Shown here one piece after another: positions 8,775-17,602 of a stretch of DNA of 64,000 bases. A model generated the notes under the pieces. That model worked only from the letters and a program-made list of their open reading frames with translations. It ran no database searches and was not told the DNA's origin. The first letter of the stretch is position 1. Each line of letters opens with the position of its first letter. The stretch spans positions 3,225,001-3,289,000 of the forward strand of contig CP126120.1 in NCBI GenBank assembly GCA_030123585.1, given 5' to 3'. Made by a program: the position numbers and the translations under genes. The stretch is from Rhodanobacteraceae bacterium (GTDB taxonomy: Bacteria > Pseudomonadota > Gammaproteobacteria > Xanthomonadales > Rhodanobacteraceae).

Positions 8775-8783
8775 TGATACAAT
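8775..8783 (+). promoter_or_regulatory. Candidate extended -10 promoter for grxD
   Basis: TGATACAAT fits an extended -10 (TGn followed by TACAAT) 47 nt upstream of the grxD ATG, in the 111-nt region between divergent sodB and grxD. No convincing -35 box is seen, as is typical of extended -10 promoters. Confidence 0.35.
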
Positions 8784-8830
8784 GCGCAGTGTCCGCACGA
8801 CACCACCCTCCATTCTAGACCGATCTTCCC

Positions 8831-9163
8831 ATGGACGTCATTGAACGCATCAAGCACACGCTCGCCGAACATCCCATCGTGCTGTACATGAAGGGCACGC
8901 CCGAGTTTCCGATGTGCGGGTTTTCCATGCGTACCTCGCAGGCGCTCAACGCCACCGGCGCCGAGTATTTCCCGGTGAACGTGCTGGAGGATCCCGAGAT
9001 CCGCGCCAACCTGCCGCGCTACTCCAACTGGCCGACCTTCCCGCAGCTTTACATCAACGGCGAACTGATCGGCGGTTGCGACATCACGCTGGAGCTGTAC
9101 GAATCCGGCGAGCTGCAGCGGATGGTCGCGGAAGCGGCCAAGCCGGCGCCCACCGCCCAATGA
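8831..9163 (+). CDS. grxD: Monothiol glutaredoxin, Grx4/GrxD family
   Basis: The 110-residue protein has a single thioredoxin-fold domain. The monothiol active site CGFS is at residues 29-32, preceded by VLYMKGTPEFP and followed by NWPTFPQLYINGELIGGCDI, the glutathione-binding TVP-like and GGCD elements of the class. Such proteins bind a glutathione-ligated [2Fe-2S] cluster as a dimer and deliver or sense Fe-S clusters, often with BolA proteins; a BolA-family gene (ibaG) is found at 38.7 kb. The next gene starts at the overlap 9160-9163. Confidence 0.95.
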   Translation: MDVIERIKHTLAEHPIVLYMKGTPEFPMCGFSMRTSQALNATGAEYFPVNVLEDPEIRANLPRYSNWPTFPQLYINGELIGGCDITLELYESGELQRMVAEAAKPAPTAQ

Positions 9164-9945
9164 GCCTCCCCGTCACGCGCCTGCCGGCGGACTGGATGCC
9201 CGCCACGGCGTCGCTGGCGGGACGCGTCATCCTGATCACCGGCGCCGCGGGCGGCCTGGGCCGCGCCTCCGCGCTGGCCTGCGCCAAGGCAGGCGCCACC
9301 GTATTGCTGGCGGATCGCAAGGCGCGCGCGCTGGAACCGGTGTACGACGAAATCGCCGCGCTGCCGGATGCGCCGCAGCCGGTGCTGCAGCCGATGGACC
9401 TGCAGGGCGCGTCGCCGCTGGAATACCAGACCTTCGCCCAGTCGGTCGAACGCCAGTTGGGCCGGCTCGACGGCATCGTGCATGCGGCGGTGAAGTGCGA
9501 AGGGCTGACGCCGCTCGCGATGTTGTCGCCCGAGGAGTGGATCACGACGCTGCACGTCGATCTGTCCGCGCCGTTCCTGTTGACGCAGGCGTGCATGCCG
9601 TTGCTGCTGGCGCGCGAGGACAGCGCGGTGGTGTTCGTGCTGGACGATCCCGAACGCATGGGCCGGGCGCACTGGGGCGCCTACGGCGTCGCCAAGGCGG
9701 GCCTCGAAGGACTCGCGTCGATCCTGCACGAGGAAACCGACGACACCAGCCTGCGCGTGCACACGCTGTTGCCGGCGCCGATGCGCACCGCGTTGCGCCG
9801 CACCGTGTGGGCGGGCGAGGATCCGGACAAGATCGCCACGCCCGAGGCGGCGGCCAGGGCCGTGTTGTACCTGCTTTCGCCAGACGCGCGCGCCGCGCGC
9901 GGCAAGCTGCTGGACCTGCGTGATCCCGGAAACGCAAAGGGGTAA
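9160..9945 (+). CDS. yciK: YciK-like short-chain dehydrogenase with altered catalytic residues
   Basis: This 261-residue Rossmann protein has an intact cofactor loop TGAAGGLG (27-34) and the Tyr/Lys pair (WGAYGVAK, Y175 and K179). Downstream pattern matches to E. coli YciK (EDPDKIATPEAA, DLRDPG) support the assignment. Two conserved SDR features are changed: the NNAG/NAG motif reads VHAAVK, and the residue 13 before the Tyr, normally the catalytic Ser, is Asp162 in a VLDDPERMGRA segment. Activity as a dehydrogenase is therefore doubtful. It overlaps grxD by 4 nt (ATGA) and precedes marC by 3 nt, so the three probably share a transcript. Confidence 0.8.
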   Translation: MSLPVTRLPADWMPATASLAGRVILITGAAGGLGRASALACAKAGATVLLADRKARALEPVYDEIAALPDAPQPVLQPMDLQGASPLEYQTFAQSVERQLGRLDGIVHAAVKCEGLTPLAMLSPEEWITTLHVDLSAPFLLTQACMPLLLAREDSAVVFVLDDPERMGRAHWGAYGVAKAGLEGLASILHEETDDTSLRVHTLLPAPMRTALRRTVWAGEDPDKIATPEAAARAVLYLLSPDARAARGKLLDLRDPGNAKG

Positions 9946-9948
9946 TCC

Positions 9949-10557
9949 ATGCACACGCAGATGACCATCGTGTCGGCGTGCATCACCTTGTTCCTGGTGC
10001 TGGATGCACCCGGCAACGTGCCGTTCTTCCTGTCGGTCCTCAAGGACGTGCCGCCCAAGCGCCGGCGCTGGGTGATGATCCGCGAACTGCTGATCGCGCT
10101 CGGCGTGCTGGTCGCGTTCCTGGTGGGCGGGCGCGAACTGTTGTCGGTGATGCAACTGCGCCAGGAAGCCATCGCCATCGGCGGCGGCGTGGTGCTGTTC
10201 CTGATCGCGATCAAGATGGTGTTTCCGCCCAAGGATGGCGGTGGCATCTTCGGACCGGCCGGGCAGGGCGAACCCTTCATCGTGCCGCTGGCGATTCCCG
10301 GTGTCGCGGGGCCGTCCGCGATGGCGACGCTGCTGCTGCTGACCAGCGCGCAGCCCGGCCGCGAACTCGAATGGGGCGTGGCGCTGCTGGTGGCGTGGCT
10401 GGCGACGGCGGTGATCCTGCTCGGCTCGACCTGGCTGTTCAAGTTCCTGGGCGAGAGCGTACTGGCCGCGATGGAGCGCGTGATGGGCATGCTGCTGATC
10501 GCGCTGGCGGCGCAGATGATCCTGGGCGGGGTCGAGGCCTATTTGAAGGCAGGTTAG
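9949..10557 (+). CDS. marC: MarC/UPF0056 family inner-membrane protein
   Basis: The 202-residue protein has six hydrophobic segments typical of the MarC (UPF0056) family. Family-type segments include LFLVLDAPGNVPFFLSVLKD near the N-terminus and FIVPLAIPGVAGPSAMATLLLL in the middle (family consensus PLAiP.iaGPgai). The family's function is unresolved; the early link to multiple antibiotic resistance was not upheld. The symbol marks the family, not proven orthology. The stop codon at 10555-10557 directly abuts a dispersed repeat. Confidence 0.85.
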   Translation: MHTQMTIVSACITLFLVLDAPGNVPFFLSVLKDVPPKRRRWVMIRELLIALGVLVAFLVGGRELLSVMQLRQEAIAIGGGVVLFLIAIKMVFPPKDGGGIFGPAGQGEPFIVPLAIPGVAGPSAMATLLLLTSAQPGRELEWGVALLVAWLATAVILLGSTWLFKFLGESVLAAMERVMGMLLIALAAQMILGGVEAYLKAG

Positions 10558-10670
10558 TGCGATCGTCCATGATCGCCGCTTCGATGATTGGGTCGTTATC
10601 ATCGCCACCTTCGGCCAATAGACACCAGAACGGCCGTCCATGGCCTGACTTTTCGCAACAGCAGCTCCGC
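10558..10670 (+). repeat. Stop-codon-abutting dispersed repeat, copy A (113 nt)
   Basis: This shares its start (TGCGATCGTCC-TGATCGC-GC-TCG), centre (CACCAGAACG) and end (CCTGACTT-CAACAGC) with copies at 21511-21651 and 32711-32851. Copy A lacks about 28 nt around the CCGCCATCCATGGC palindrome. It begins immediately after the marC stop codon and ends 13 nt before the ppnN start. Confidence 0.75.
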
Positions 10671-10683
10671 ATGGACCTTACTG

Positions 10684-12084
10684 ATGAATGATGTGAACCA
10701 TGCCACGAGGCCCGCGACGGTCAACGCGCAGATCGTGCCGGCCGGCACGCTGGATCTGCTGTCGCGCAACGAGATCGCGCGCCTGCGCGATGCCACGGCG
10801 TCCGGCCTGCACACGCTGCTGCGCTCGTGCTCGCTGGCGGTGCTGACCTCGGGCGCGATGCAGGACAGCGCGCGGGCCATGCTGGGGCAATACCCCGATT
10901 TCGACATCCAGGTGCTGCAGCAGGACCGCGGCGTCAAGCTGGACCTGAAGAACGCGCCGGCGCAGGCGTTCGTCGACGGCAAGATCATCCGCGGCACCAA
11001 CGAACTGCTGTTCGCGGTGGTGCGCGACATCGTGTACGAATCGACCAAGCTGGAATCCGGCGAGTTCGACCTGTCCGATTCCAGTGGCATCACCCACGCG
11101 GTGTTCGACATCCTGCGCAACGCGCGGGTGCTGCGCGCGCGCTTCGATCCCAACCTCGTGGTGTGCTGGGGCGGGCACGCGATTTCGCGCGAGGAATACG
11201 ACTACACCAAACTGGTCGGCTACCAGCTCGGCCTGCGCGGGATGGACATCTGCACCGGCTGCGGACCCGGCGCGATGAAGGGCCCGATGAAGGGCGCGAC
11301 CATCGCGCATGCCAAGCAGCGGCACTACGAGAACCGCTACATCGGCCTCACCGAACCCAGCATCATCGCGGCCGAGGCGCCGAATCCCATCGTCAACAGC
11401 CTGGTGATCCTGCCCGACATCGAGAAGCGCCTGGAAGCGTTCGTGCGCATCGGCCACGGCTTCGTGGTGTTCCCGGGCGGCGTCGGGACGTCGGAGGAAA
11501 TCCTGTACCTGCTCGGGATCCTGCTGCACCCCGCCAACGCCAGCATCCCGTTCCCGCTGGTGTTCACCGGGCCCGCGCCGGCGGCGCCGTATTTCGAGCA
11601 GATCGACAAGTTCCTGCGGCTGGTGCTGGGCGAAGCCGCCGCGAAGCGCTACCAGATCATCGTCGACGATCCGGTCGCGGTTGCGCACGCCATGAACGCC
11701 GGCATCGAAGACGTGCGCGAACACCGCATCGAGCAGCACGACGCGTTCTTCTTCAACTGGGAAATCACCATCGACCTGCCGTTCCAGCAGCCGTTCCGGC
11801 CGACCCACGCCGCGATGGCCGCACTGGACCTGCACCGTGGCCGCGCGCCGCACGAACTCGCCGCCGACATGCGCCGCGCGTTCTCGGGCATCGTCGCTGG
11901 CAACGTCAAGGAAGAAGGCATGAACCAGATCGACCGGCACGGACCGTACGAAATCCACGGCGATCCCGAATTCATGCACGCGCTCGACACGCTGCTGCGG
12001 AGCTTCATCGCGCAGCAGCGCATGAAGCTGCCGGGCAGCAAGTACGTGCCGTGCTACAAGATCGTTTCAGGTGATCCCGCCTGA
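10684..12084 (+). CDS. ppnN: Pyrimidine/purine nucleotide 5'-monophosphate nucleosidase
   Basis: This 466-residue homologue of E. coli PpnN (YgdH) hydrolyses the N-glycosidic bond of nucleoside monophosphates and is known there as a (p)ppGpp target. The central LOG/lysine-decarboxylase-like fold is clear: a [16 protein letters not shown] segment, [20 protein letters not shown], then the signature [18 protein letters not shown]. The N-terminal ~130 and C-terminal ~100 residues match the long PpnN form rather than short LOG proteins. ATG 10684 is taken because in-frame sequence further upstream (from 10588) lies in the dispersed repeat. Confidence 0.92.
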   Translation: MNDVNHATRPATVNAQIVPAGTLDLLSRNEIARLRDATASGLHTLLRSCSLAVLTSGAMQDSARAMLGQYPDFDIQVLQQDRGVKLDLKNAPAQAFVDGKIIRGTNELLFAVVRDIVYESTKLESGEFDLSDSSGITHAVFDILRNARVLRARFDPNLVVCWGGHAISREEYDYTKLVGYQLGLRGMDICTGCGPGAMKGPMKGATIAHAKQRHYENRYIGLTEPSIIAAEAPNPIVNSLVILPDIEKRLEAFVRIGHGFVVFPGGVGTSEEILYLLGILLHPANASIPFPLVFTGPAPAAPYFEQIDKFLRLVLGEAAAKRYQIIVDDPVAVAHAMNAGIEDVREHRIEQHDAFFFNWEITIDLPFQQPFRPTHAAMAALDLHRGRAPHELAADMRRAFSGIVAGNVKEEGMNQIDRHGPYEIHGDPEFMHALDTLLRSFIAQQRMKLPGSKYVPCYKIVSGDPA

Positions 12085-12094
12085 CGAGAGCGGG

Positions 12095-12118
12095 TCGCGC
12101 GCACGCGCGCTCCTACAA
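12095..12118. repeat. REP-like palindrome (TTGTAGGAGCGCGCG type)
   Basis: Read on the minus strand this is TTGTAGGAGCGCGCG followed by the complementary TGCGCGCGA, the REP layout seen at 26603-26626 and, doubled, at 58173-58245. It lies just after ppnN. Confidence 0.6.
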
Positions 12119-12200
12119 CAGCTTCACGCAGGAGCCTGCGTGCAGGCGACCTCGCACGACCGGGCGTTCGTGGTCGCCTCCTTCCGTTATGCTGCATACG

Positions 12201-13976
12201 ATGTCATCCATCCGCCCACTGCCACCCGAACTCGTCAACCAGATCGCCGCGGGCGAGGTGATCGAGCGCCCGGCGTCGGCGGTGAAGGAACTGGCGGAGA
12301 ACAGCCTCGACGCCGGTGCGCGCCGCATCGAGATCGAGGTGGAGCAGGGCGGGATGCGGCTGATCCGCGTGCGCGACGACGGCGCCGGGATCGCGGCCGA
12401 TGAATTGCCGCTGGCGCTGGCGCCGCACGCGACCAGCAAGATCGCGACCTTTGACGATCTGACGCGCGTCGCCAGCATGGGCTTCCGCGGCGAGGCGCTG
12501 GCGTCGATCGCGTCGGTGTCGCGGATGTCGATCACCTCGCGCCGCGCAGCGGATGCGCAAGGCGCGCGTATCGAGGAGGGCGCGACCAGGCCTGCCGCGC
12601 ATCCGGTTGGCACCAGCATTGAAGTGCGCGACCTGTTCCACGCGGTGCCGGCGCGGCGCAAGTTCCTGCGCAGCGAACGTACCGAGTTCGGCCACATCGA
12701 CGAACTGGTGCGTTCGCTGGCGCTGGCGCGTCCCGATGTCGAGTTTCGTCTGGTCCACAACGGCAAGCCGGTGCGGATGTTGAAGCCGGCGCTGGATGCA
12801 TCCGCGCAGTTGCAGCGCGCGGGCGAGTTGCTGGGCGAGACGTTTGCGCAACAATGTCTGCGCATCGAACACGCCGCGGCGGGACTGTCGTTGCGTGGGT
12901 GGATCGGGCTGCCGACCGCGTCGCGCGCGCAGGCCGACCAGCAATACTTCCACGTCAACGGGCGGCTGGTGCGCGACAAGAGCGTGGCGCATGCGGTGCG
13001 GCAGGCTTACGAAGACGTGCTGTACCACGGCCGGCATCCGGCGTTCGTGCTGTTCCTGGAACTCGATCCCGCCGCGGTCGACGTCAACGTGCACCCGGCC
13101 AAGCGCGAGGTGCGCTTCCGCGATGCGCGCCTGATCCACGACTTCATGTTCCATGCGCTGCACGATGCAGTGGCGCACACGCGCGCGGGCGAAAACGTCG
13201 CGACGCCGGTGTCGTCGCCGGCGACGGCGGGCGCAGGCAATCCGGGGCTCGGTTATCCAGCCACGCCGTTCAGGCAATTCGGCCTGGGCGTGCGTGAAGC
13301 TTCAGTCGATCCGTACGCCGCGTTGCTGGACCGGCGCGATGGCGCGGCGACGGCCGCACCGCTGCGGATGTCGGAGCCTGAAGCGGGCCAAGCGCCGCCG
13401 CTAGGCTACGCGCTGGCGCAGCTCGCGGGCATCTACATCCTCGCCGAGAACGCGCAGGGCCTCGTGCTGGTGGACATGCACGCCGCGCACGAACGCGTCA
13501 CCTACGAAAAACTGAAGGCGGCACGCGACGCCAACCAGGTGCGCTCGCAGCATCTGCTGGTGCCCGAGGCGATCGCGGTCAGCGAACGCGAAGCCGCCGC
13601 CGCGGAGGAGTACGCCGGGACGTTGGCGGCGTATGGCCTGGAACTCGATCGCAGCGGGCCACGCCAGGTCACCGCGCGCCGGATTCCGGCCCTGCTGGAC
13701 GGCGCTGATGCCGCGCAACTCGCGCGCGACGTGCTGGCCGAGCTTGCCGAGCACGGCGACTCGCGGCGGCTGGAAGCGCTGCAGAACGAATTGCTGTCGA
13801 CGATGGCCTGCCACGGTTCGGTGCGCGCGCACCGGCGCCTGACGATCCCGGAAATGAACGCGCTGCTGCGCGAGATGGAAGCCACCGAACGCTCAGGCCA
13901 ATGCAATCATGGGCGGCCGACCTGGACGCAGTTGTCGGTCGCCGAGCTGGACAAATTGTTTTTACGCGGACGCTGA
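12201..13976 (+). CDS. mutL: DNA mismatch repair protein MutL
   Basis: MutL couples MutS mismatch recognition to strand incision. The 591-residue protein has the GHKL ATPase motifs: [21 protein letters not shown] (with the catalytic Glu and Asn), VRDDGAGI, and [15 protein letters not shown]. The C-terminal dimerisation domain runs from about residue 405 ([15 protein letters not shown]) to the end, with [12 protein letters not shown] and CNHGRPTW. A DQHAxxE endonuclease motif is not seen: the equivalent stretch reads [14 protein letters not shown], as in MutH-using or MutH-like systems. ATG 12201 gives the normal N-terminus; an in-frame ATG at 12189 adds four residues. Confidence 0.95.
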   Translation: MSSIRPLPPELVNQIAAGEVIERPASAVKELAENSLDAGARRIEIEVEQGGMRLIRVRDDGAGIAADELPLALAPHATSKIATFDDLTRVASMGFRGEALASIASVSRMSITSRRAADAQGARIEEGATRPAAHPVGTSIEVRDLFHAVPARRKFLRSERTEFGHIDELVRSLALARPDVEFRLVHNGKPVRMLKPALDASAQLQRAGELLGETFAQQCLRIEHAAAGLSLRGWIGLPTASRAQADQQYFHVNGRLVRDKSVAHAVRQAYEDVLYHGRHPAFVLFLELDPAAVDVNVHPAKREVRFRDARLIHDFMFHALHDAVAHTRAGENVATPVSSPATAGAGNPGLGYPATPFRQFGLGVREASVDPYAALLDRRDGAATAAPLRMSEPEAGQAPPLGYALAQLAGIYILAENAQGLVLVDMHAAHERVTYEKLKAARDANQVRSQHLLVPEAIAVSEREAAAAEEYAGTLAAYGLELDRSGPRQVTARRIPALLDGADAAQLARDVLAELAEHGDSRRLEALQNELLSTMACHGSVRAHRRLTIPEMNALLREMEATERSGQCNHGRPTWTQLSVAELDKLFLRGR

Positions 13977-13995
13977 GTGAAGTGTGGGAGCGGCA

Positions 13996-14832
13996 ATGAC
14001 CATAGACGACGCGTATGTCCAGGAAATCGAGCGCTGGCACGCCGCGCGCATCGAGCGCCTGACCGCGCCGAACGGCTGGTTGAGCCTGGTCGGCCTCGAA
14101 TGGCTGCGGCCGGGCGCGAACAGGATCGGCAGCGAAGCGGGCAACGACATCGTGCTGGCCAAGATGCCGGCGCATCTCGGCACGATCGAGTGGGCGGGAG
14201 ACGATACGCTCACGATCGCACTCGATTCCGCAAGCGGCGCGACCATCGACGGCCGGATGGAAACCAGCGCGGTGTTGCTGGACGACAACCACGCCGCACC
14301 GACCACCATCGCTTTCGGCAGCGTCAGTTTCATCGCGATCGACCGCAGCGGCAGGAAGGGGCTGCGCGTGCGCGATACGGAAGCGCCCACTCGCACCGGC
14401 TTCGCGGGCATCGAGCGTTTCCCGGTCGATCCCGCGTGGCGGATCGTCGCGGATTGGCAGCCGCTGGATCCGCCGTTCCAGCTCGCCACCGGCACCGTGA
14501 TCGGTACCATCGAGAATTATCCGGCTCCCGGCAAGGCGGTGTTCGAGCGGGAGGGTCGGAGATTCGAGCTGTATCCGGTCATCGAAGTGCCCGGCGACAC
14601 CCAGTTGTTCCTGATCTTCGCCGACCGCACCTCCGGCAAGGAAACCTACGGCGCCGCGCGCTTCCTGTATGCCGACATGCCGCGCGACGGCAGGATCGTG
14701 CTGGACTTCAACCGGGCCTACAACCCGCCGTGCGCGTTCACGCCCTACGCGACCTGTCCGCTGGCGCCCCCCGAAAACCGGCTGGATTTGCGGGTCGCGG
14801 CGGGCGAGTTGAAGTACCGGCAACCCCTATAA
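13996..14832 (+). CDS. DUF1684 domain protein
   Basis: The 278-residue protein matches the DUF1684 pattern: an N-terminal EIERWHAARIERLTAPNGWLSLVGLEWL, a central TGTVIGTIENYPAPGKAVFE, and the C-terminal ETYGAARFLYADMP then DFNRAYNPPCAFTPYATCPLAPPENRLDL. The conserved aromatic and NPPCAFTPYATCP block is diagnostic. No signal peptide is evident, so it is probably cytoplasmic. The biochemical role of this family is not established. ATG 13996 is preferred to a GTG 12 nt upstream because GGAG precedes it at good spacing. It follows mutL by 19 nt. Confidence 0.85.
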   Translation: MTIDDAYVQEIERWHAARIERLTAPNGWLSLVGLEWLRPGANRIGSEAGNDIVLAKMPAHLGTIEWAGDDTLTIALDSASGATIDGRMETSAVLLDDNHAAPTTIAFGSVSFIAIDRSGRKGLRVRDTEAPTRTGFAGIERFPVDPAWRIVADWQPLDPPFQLATGTVIGTIENYPAPGKAVFEREGRRFELYPVIEVPGDTQLFLIFADRTSGKETYGAARFLYADMPRDGRIVLDFNRAYNPPCAFTPYATCPLAPPENRLDLRVAAGELKYRQPL

Positions 14833-14969
14833 CATGAGGAACCTTTCGGGGTCGCCGTGCTCAAAGCATGGGATTCCGGTTTCGGATGGCGCAAGGCGGG
14901 CACGGGCGTGTCCGCGGCGGTAGTGGATCGGACGGCAACGGATTAGACCGCAATGGTTGAAAAACGGGC

Positions 14970-15686
14970 ATGAACAGGATCGTCATCGTGATGGTGCTGG
15001 CGGCGGGCACGCTGTGGCCGCTCGCGCGCGCCGTCGCGCAACCTCCCAGAACGTCGGCCGCGCCCGCTGCGAACAACCGTGCCGAACTTTCCTACGCGCT
15101 CGGTTACGAGGCCGGCCTCGACCTGGGCCGTCGCAAACCGGACGTCGACATCGCGACGGTGCTGCGCGGCGTGCAGGACGGCTACTCGCGCAAGAAACCC
15201 GAGTATTCGCCGCAGGCGATGCAGCAGGTGATCCAGGCGATGCAGCAGCAGATGATCGCCGAGGCGCGCGCCGCCTACGAAAAACTGGCGGCCGCGAACC
15301 TGCAGAAGGCGCGCGAATTCTTCGCCGAGAACAGGAAGAAACCGGGTGTGGTCACCCTGCCGTCGGGCGTGCAGTACAAGGTGCTCGACAGCGGCAGCGG
15401 CGGCAAGAGTCCGACCATCAACAGCGAAGTGACGCTGCAGTTCAGCGGCGCGTTTCTGGACGGCACGGTGTTCAACAGCACCGAAGACCTCGGCAAGCCT
15501 GTGGTCTTCCCTGTCGATCACATGATCCCCGGCTGGCGTGACGTGATTACGCGGATGCACGTGGGCGACCATTGGCAGGTATTCGTTCCACCCGACCAGG
15601 CGTACGGGATACGCGGCGATCTGCCACGCATCGGCCCCAACGAGGCGCTGGTGTTCGACCTGCACCTGCTCGACGTCAAGCCGTAG
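14970..15686 (+). CDS. FKBP-type peptidyl-prolyl isomerase, Mip/FkpA-like, exported
   Basis: The 238-residue periplasmic proline isomerase has a signal peptide at 1-23 (IVIVMVLAAGTLWPLARAVA). The helical N-terminal dimerisation domain (about 35-120) has YALGYEAGLDLGRR and a Gln-rich helix. The FKBP_C domain occupies about 125-238, with GVQYKVLDSGSGGKSPT, SGAFLDGTVFNST, the PGW of MIPGWRDVITRMHVGDHWQVFVP, and a final LVFDLHLLDVKP. Some catalytic aromatic positions differ from the classic FKBP consensus (YGIRGDLPRIGPN for YG...IPPN). It probably assists folding of exported proteins. Confidence 0.88.
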   Translation: MNRIVIVMVLAAGTLWPLARAVAQPPRTSAAPAANNRAELSYALGYEAGLDLGRRKPDVDIATVLRGVQDGYSRKKPEYSPQAMQQVIQAMQQQMIAEARAAYEKLAAANLQKAREFFAENRKKPGVVTLPSGVQYKVLDSGSGGKSPTINSEVTLQFSGAFLDGTVFNSTEDLGKPVVFPVDHMIPGWRDVITRMHVGDHWQVFVPPDQAYGIRGDLPRIGPNEALVFDLHLLDVKP

Positions 15687-15788
15687 GCGCGATCGCTGCC
15701 GCCCTGTGGCGGAAACGTCCGTGCCGCGCACGGGTGGATTGTGCAAGGTTCACGGTCGCAATCGACGCGCGTGCGCTACGCTAGTCGC

Positions 15789-15989
15789 ATGCAACCCGAA
15801 TCATCGTGCCCGCAACACGCCGCGCCGGTCAGTCCCTGCGTGGGCATCTGCCGGATGGACGCGCGTGGATTGTGCGAAGGCTGCCGGCGCACGCTGTCCG
15901 AGATCGCCGGCTGGAGCGCGATGAGCGACGTCGAGCGCCGGCGCTGGATGCGCGAGGTGCAGCCGTTGCGTCCGCCGGCGCGGCCATGA
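15789..15989 (+). CDS. DUF1289 small cysteine-rich protein
   Basis: The 66-residue protein has the DUF1289 signature: SPCVGICRMDARGLCEGCRRT (four Cys, probably metal-binding), then SEIAGWSAMSDVERRRWM. Proteins of this family are small, cytoplasmic and uncharacterised; they are often encoded beside Nudix or oxidoreductase genes. The stop codon overlaps the nudL start (ATGA), the first of two such overlaps in a DUF1289-nudL-sseA unit. ATG 15789 is used; the in-frame sequence upstream to 15741 has no family similarity. Confidence 0.85.
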   Translation: MQPESSCPQHAAPVSPCVGICRMDARGLCEGCRRTLSEIAGWSAMSDVERRRWMREVQPLRPPARP

Positions 15990-16591
15990 CCGACTGGTTC
16001 GATGCGGTGACGCGCGCGCTGCATCCGCTGGATGCGCCGCCCGGCCCGCGCGGCTGGAACCACGATGACCTGGCCGATTGGATCGGCGACGGTCCGCGCG
16101 CCGATGCCGCGGTTTTGATGGCGATCCGCGCCACGCCGGAGCCGCGCGTGGTGTTCACGCTGCGGCGCGACGACCTCGTGCGGCATGCGGGGCAGGTGAG
16201 TTTTCCCGGCGGCCGTTCGGACCGGAACGACGCCGGCGCGATCGCCACGGCGTTGCGCGAAAGCCGCGAGGAAATCGCGCTGGATCCGGCAGCAGTCGAG
16301 CCGCTGGGTTACCTCGATCGCCTCGAAACCGTGAGCGGTTTCAGCGTGACGCCGGTGGTCGCGCGGTTGGCGGCGGATGCGGTGCTGGCGCCGCAACCGG
16401 GCGAAGTCGCGAAACTGTTCGAGGTGCCGCTCGCGTTCCTGCTCGATCCCGGCAACGTCCGCCACGTGGACTACCATTCGCCGTGGGGAACCCGCAAGGT
16501 GGATGAGTACGCCGGCGTCGAGCCGCGCATCTGGGGCGCGACGGCGTCGATGCTGGTGAATTTGCTGCGAAGGATGGGAAAGCTGACATGA
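15986..16591 (+). CDS. nudL: Nudix hydrolase, CoA pyrophosphatase NudL type
   Basis: The 201-residue Nudix protein of the NudL/Nudt7-like group probably cleaves the pyrophosphate of CoA or its thioesters. The NudL-type signature HAGQVSFPGGRSDRNDA is followed by the Nudix helix ALRESREEIAL (REXXEE metal-binding residues), and a later EVPLAFLLDPGN and IWGATASMLVNLL match the family C-terminus. ATG 15986 overlaps the previous stop codon and the 3' end overlaps the sseA start, so the three genes should be co-translated. Confidence 0.88.
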   Translation: MTDWFDAVTRALHPLDAPPGPRGWNHDDLADWIGDGPRADAAVLMAIRATPEPRVVFTLRRDDLVRHAGQVSFPGGRSDRNDAGAIATALRESREEIALDPAAVEPLGYLDRLETVSGFSVTPVVARLAADAVLAPQPGEVAKLFEVPLAFLLDPGNVRHVDYHSPWGTRKVDEYAGVEPRIWGATASMLVNLLRRMGKLT

Positions 16592-17442
16592 ATGCACACG
16601 CTGTCTTGATCGAAGCCAAAGACCTTGCGGCGTTGCCGCCGAAGTCCGTGTTGATCCTCGATTGCCGCTTCGCGCTCGCCGATCCGGGCAAGGGCGAGAG
16701 CGATTACCTGGATGCGCACATTCCCGGCGCGGTGTACGCGAGCCTCGACCGCGATCTGTCGGACTTGTCGAAACAAGGCCTCGGCCGCCATCCGCTGCCG
16801 GACGTGCCGGTGTTCGCGCGCAGCCTGTCGCGCTGGGGCTGGCGGCGCGGCATGCGCGTGGTGGTTTACGACGACGCTGGCGGTGCGCTGGCCGCGGCGC
16901 GCGCGTGGTGGATGCTGCGCACCGCAGGCATCGAGGCGCAGGTGCTGGACGGCGGCTGGGGCGCGTGGCGGGCGGCAGGCTTGCCGGTGGAATCGGGCGC
17001 GGCCGTGACGAAACGGGCGTCGCCACCCATCGCACTCGCCATCGACACCCACGCGGTGGTGTATTACCCCGAACTCGAGCGGTTGCGCGCGCGCGCGCCC
17101 ACGCTGATGCTGGACGCGCGTGCAGCACCGCGTTTCCGCGGCGAGGAGGAACCGCTCGATCGCGTCGGCGGGCACGTGCCGGGCGCACGCAACCGGCCGT
17201 TTTCCGAAAACCTGCAGGCGGACGGACGCTTCAAGCCGCCCGGCGCATTGCGCGATGAATTCGCGCGCGTGCTGGACGGCCGCGATCCCCGCGACGTGAT
17301 CCACATGTGCGGTTCCGGCGTGACCGCCTGCCACAACCTGCTGGCGATGGAAGCGGCCGGCTTGCACGGCTCGCGCCTGTTCGCGCCGTCGTGGAGCGGG
17401 TGGATCAGCGATCCGTCTCGTCTCATTGCAACCGGCGATTGA
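16588..17442 (+). CDS. sseA: 3-mercaptopyruvate/thiosulfate sulfurtransferase
   Basis: The 284-residue two-domain rhodanese has an inactive N-terminal domain (about 1-135) and a catalytic C-terminal domain (about 155-284). The active-site loop reads MCGSGVTACHNL; CGSGVT is the form typical of mercaptopyruvate sulfurtransferases, while thiosulfate enzymes have CRKGVT. Other family segments are DCRFALADPGKGESDYLDAHIPG (split around 30-55) and RVGGHVPGARNRPF. It transfers sulfane sulfur from 3-mercaptopyruvate to thiols or cyanide. It is the last gene of the DUF1289-nudL-sseA unit. Confidence 0.93.
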   Translation: MNAHAVLIEAKDLAALPPKSVLILDCRFALADPGKGESDYLDAHIPGAVYASLDRDLSDLSKQGLGRHPLPDVPVFARSLSRWGWRRGMRVVVYDDAGGALAAARAWWMLRTAGIEAQVLDGGWGAWRAAGLPVESGAAVTKRASPPIALAIDTHAVVYYPELERLRARAPTLMLDARAAPRFRGEEEPLDRVGGHVPGARNRPFSENLQADGRFKPPGALRDEFARVLDGRDPRDVIHMCGSGVTACHNLLAMEAAGLHGSRLFAPSWSGWISDPSRLIATGD

Positions 17443-17445
17443 GCT

Positions 17446-17536
17446 TTGTGGGGCGGGAGTAGCCGCGCAGCGGCGTATCCCGCCTGCGTGAAGCAGGCGA
17501 ATCGGCGGGATACGCTGCGCTACTCCCGCCCTACAA
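17446..17536. repeat. 91-nt REPIN-like inverted repeat after sseA
   Basis: The left arm, TTGTGGGGCGGGAGTAGC then GCAGCG and GTATCCCGCC, is matched by the complementary right arm GGCGGGATACGCTGCGCTAC then TCCCGCCCTACAA. A nested CCTGC/GCAGG stem closes the loop. The ends carry the GTAGGGCGGGAGTAG form of the REP core found elsewhere in the window. It separates sseA from the convergent PagL-like gene and probably folds into one long hairpin. Confidence 0.75.
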
Positions 17537-17602
17537 CTCTGCTTGGCGAGCGCGGGACGCGCTTGGCAGCAGTGATCCGACCCGGCCTAAGGCGAAAAGC
17601 GA

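Noticed and set aside
14833..14969. Possible RNA or small gene between the DUF1684 and FKBP genes
   Set aside because: No stable hairpin with U-tract, no frame with a start signal; nothing found.
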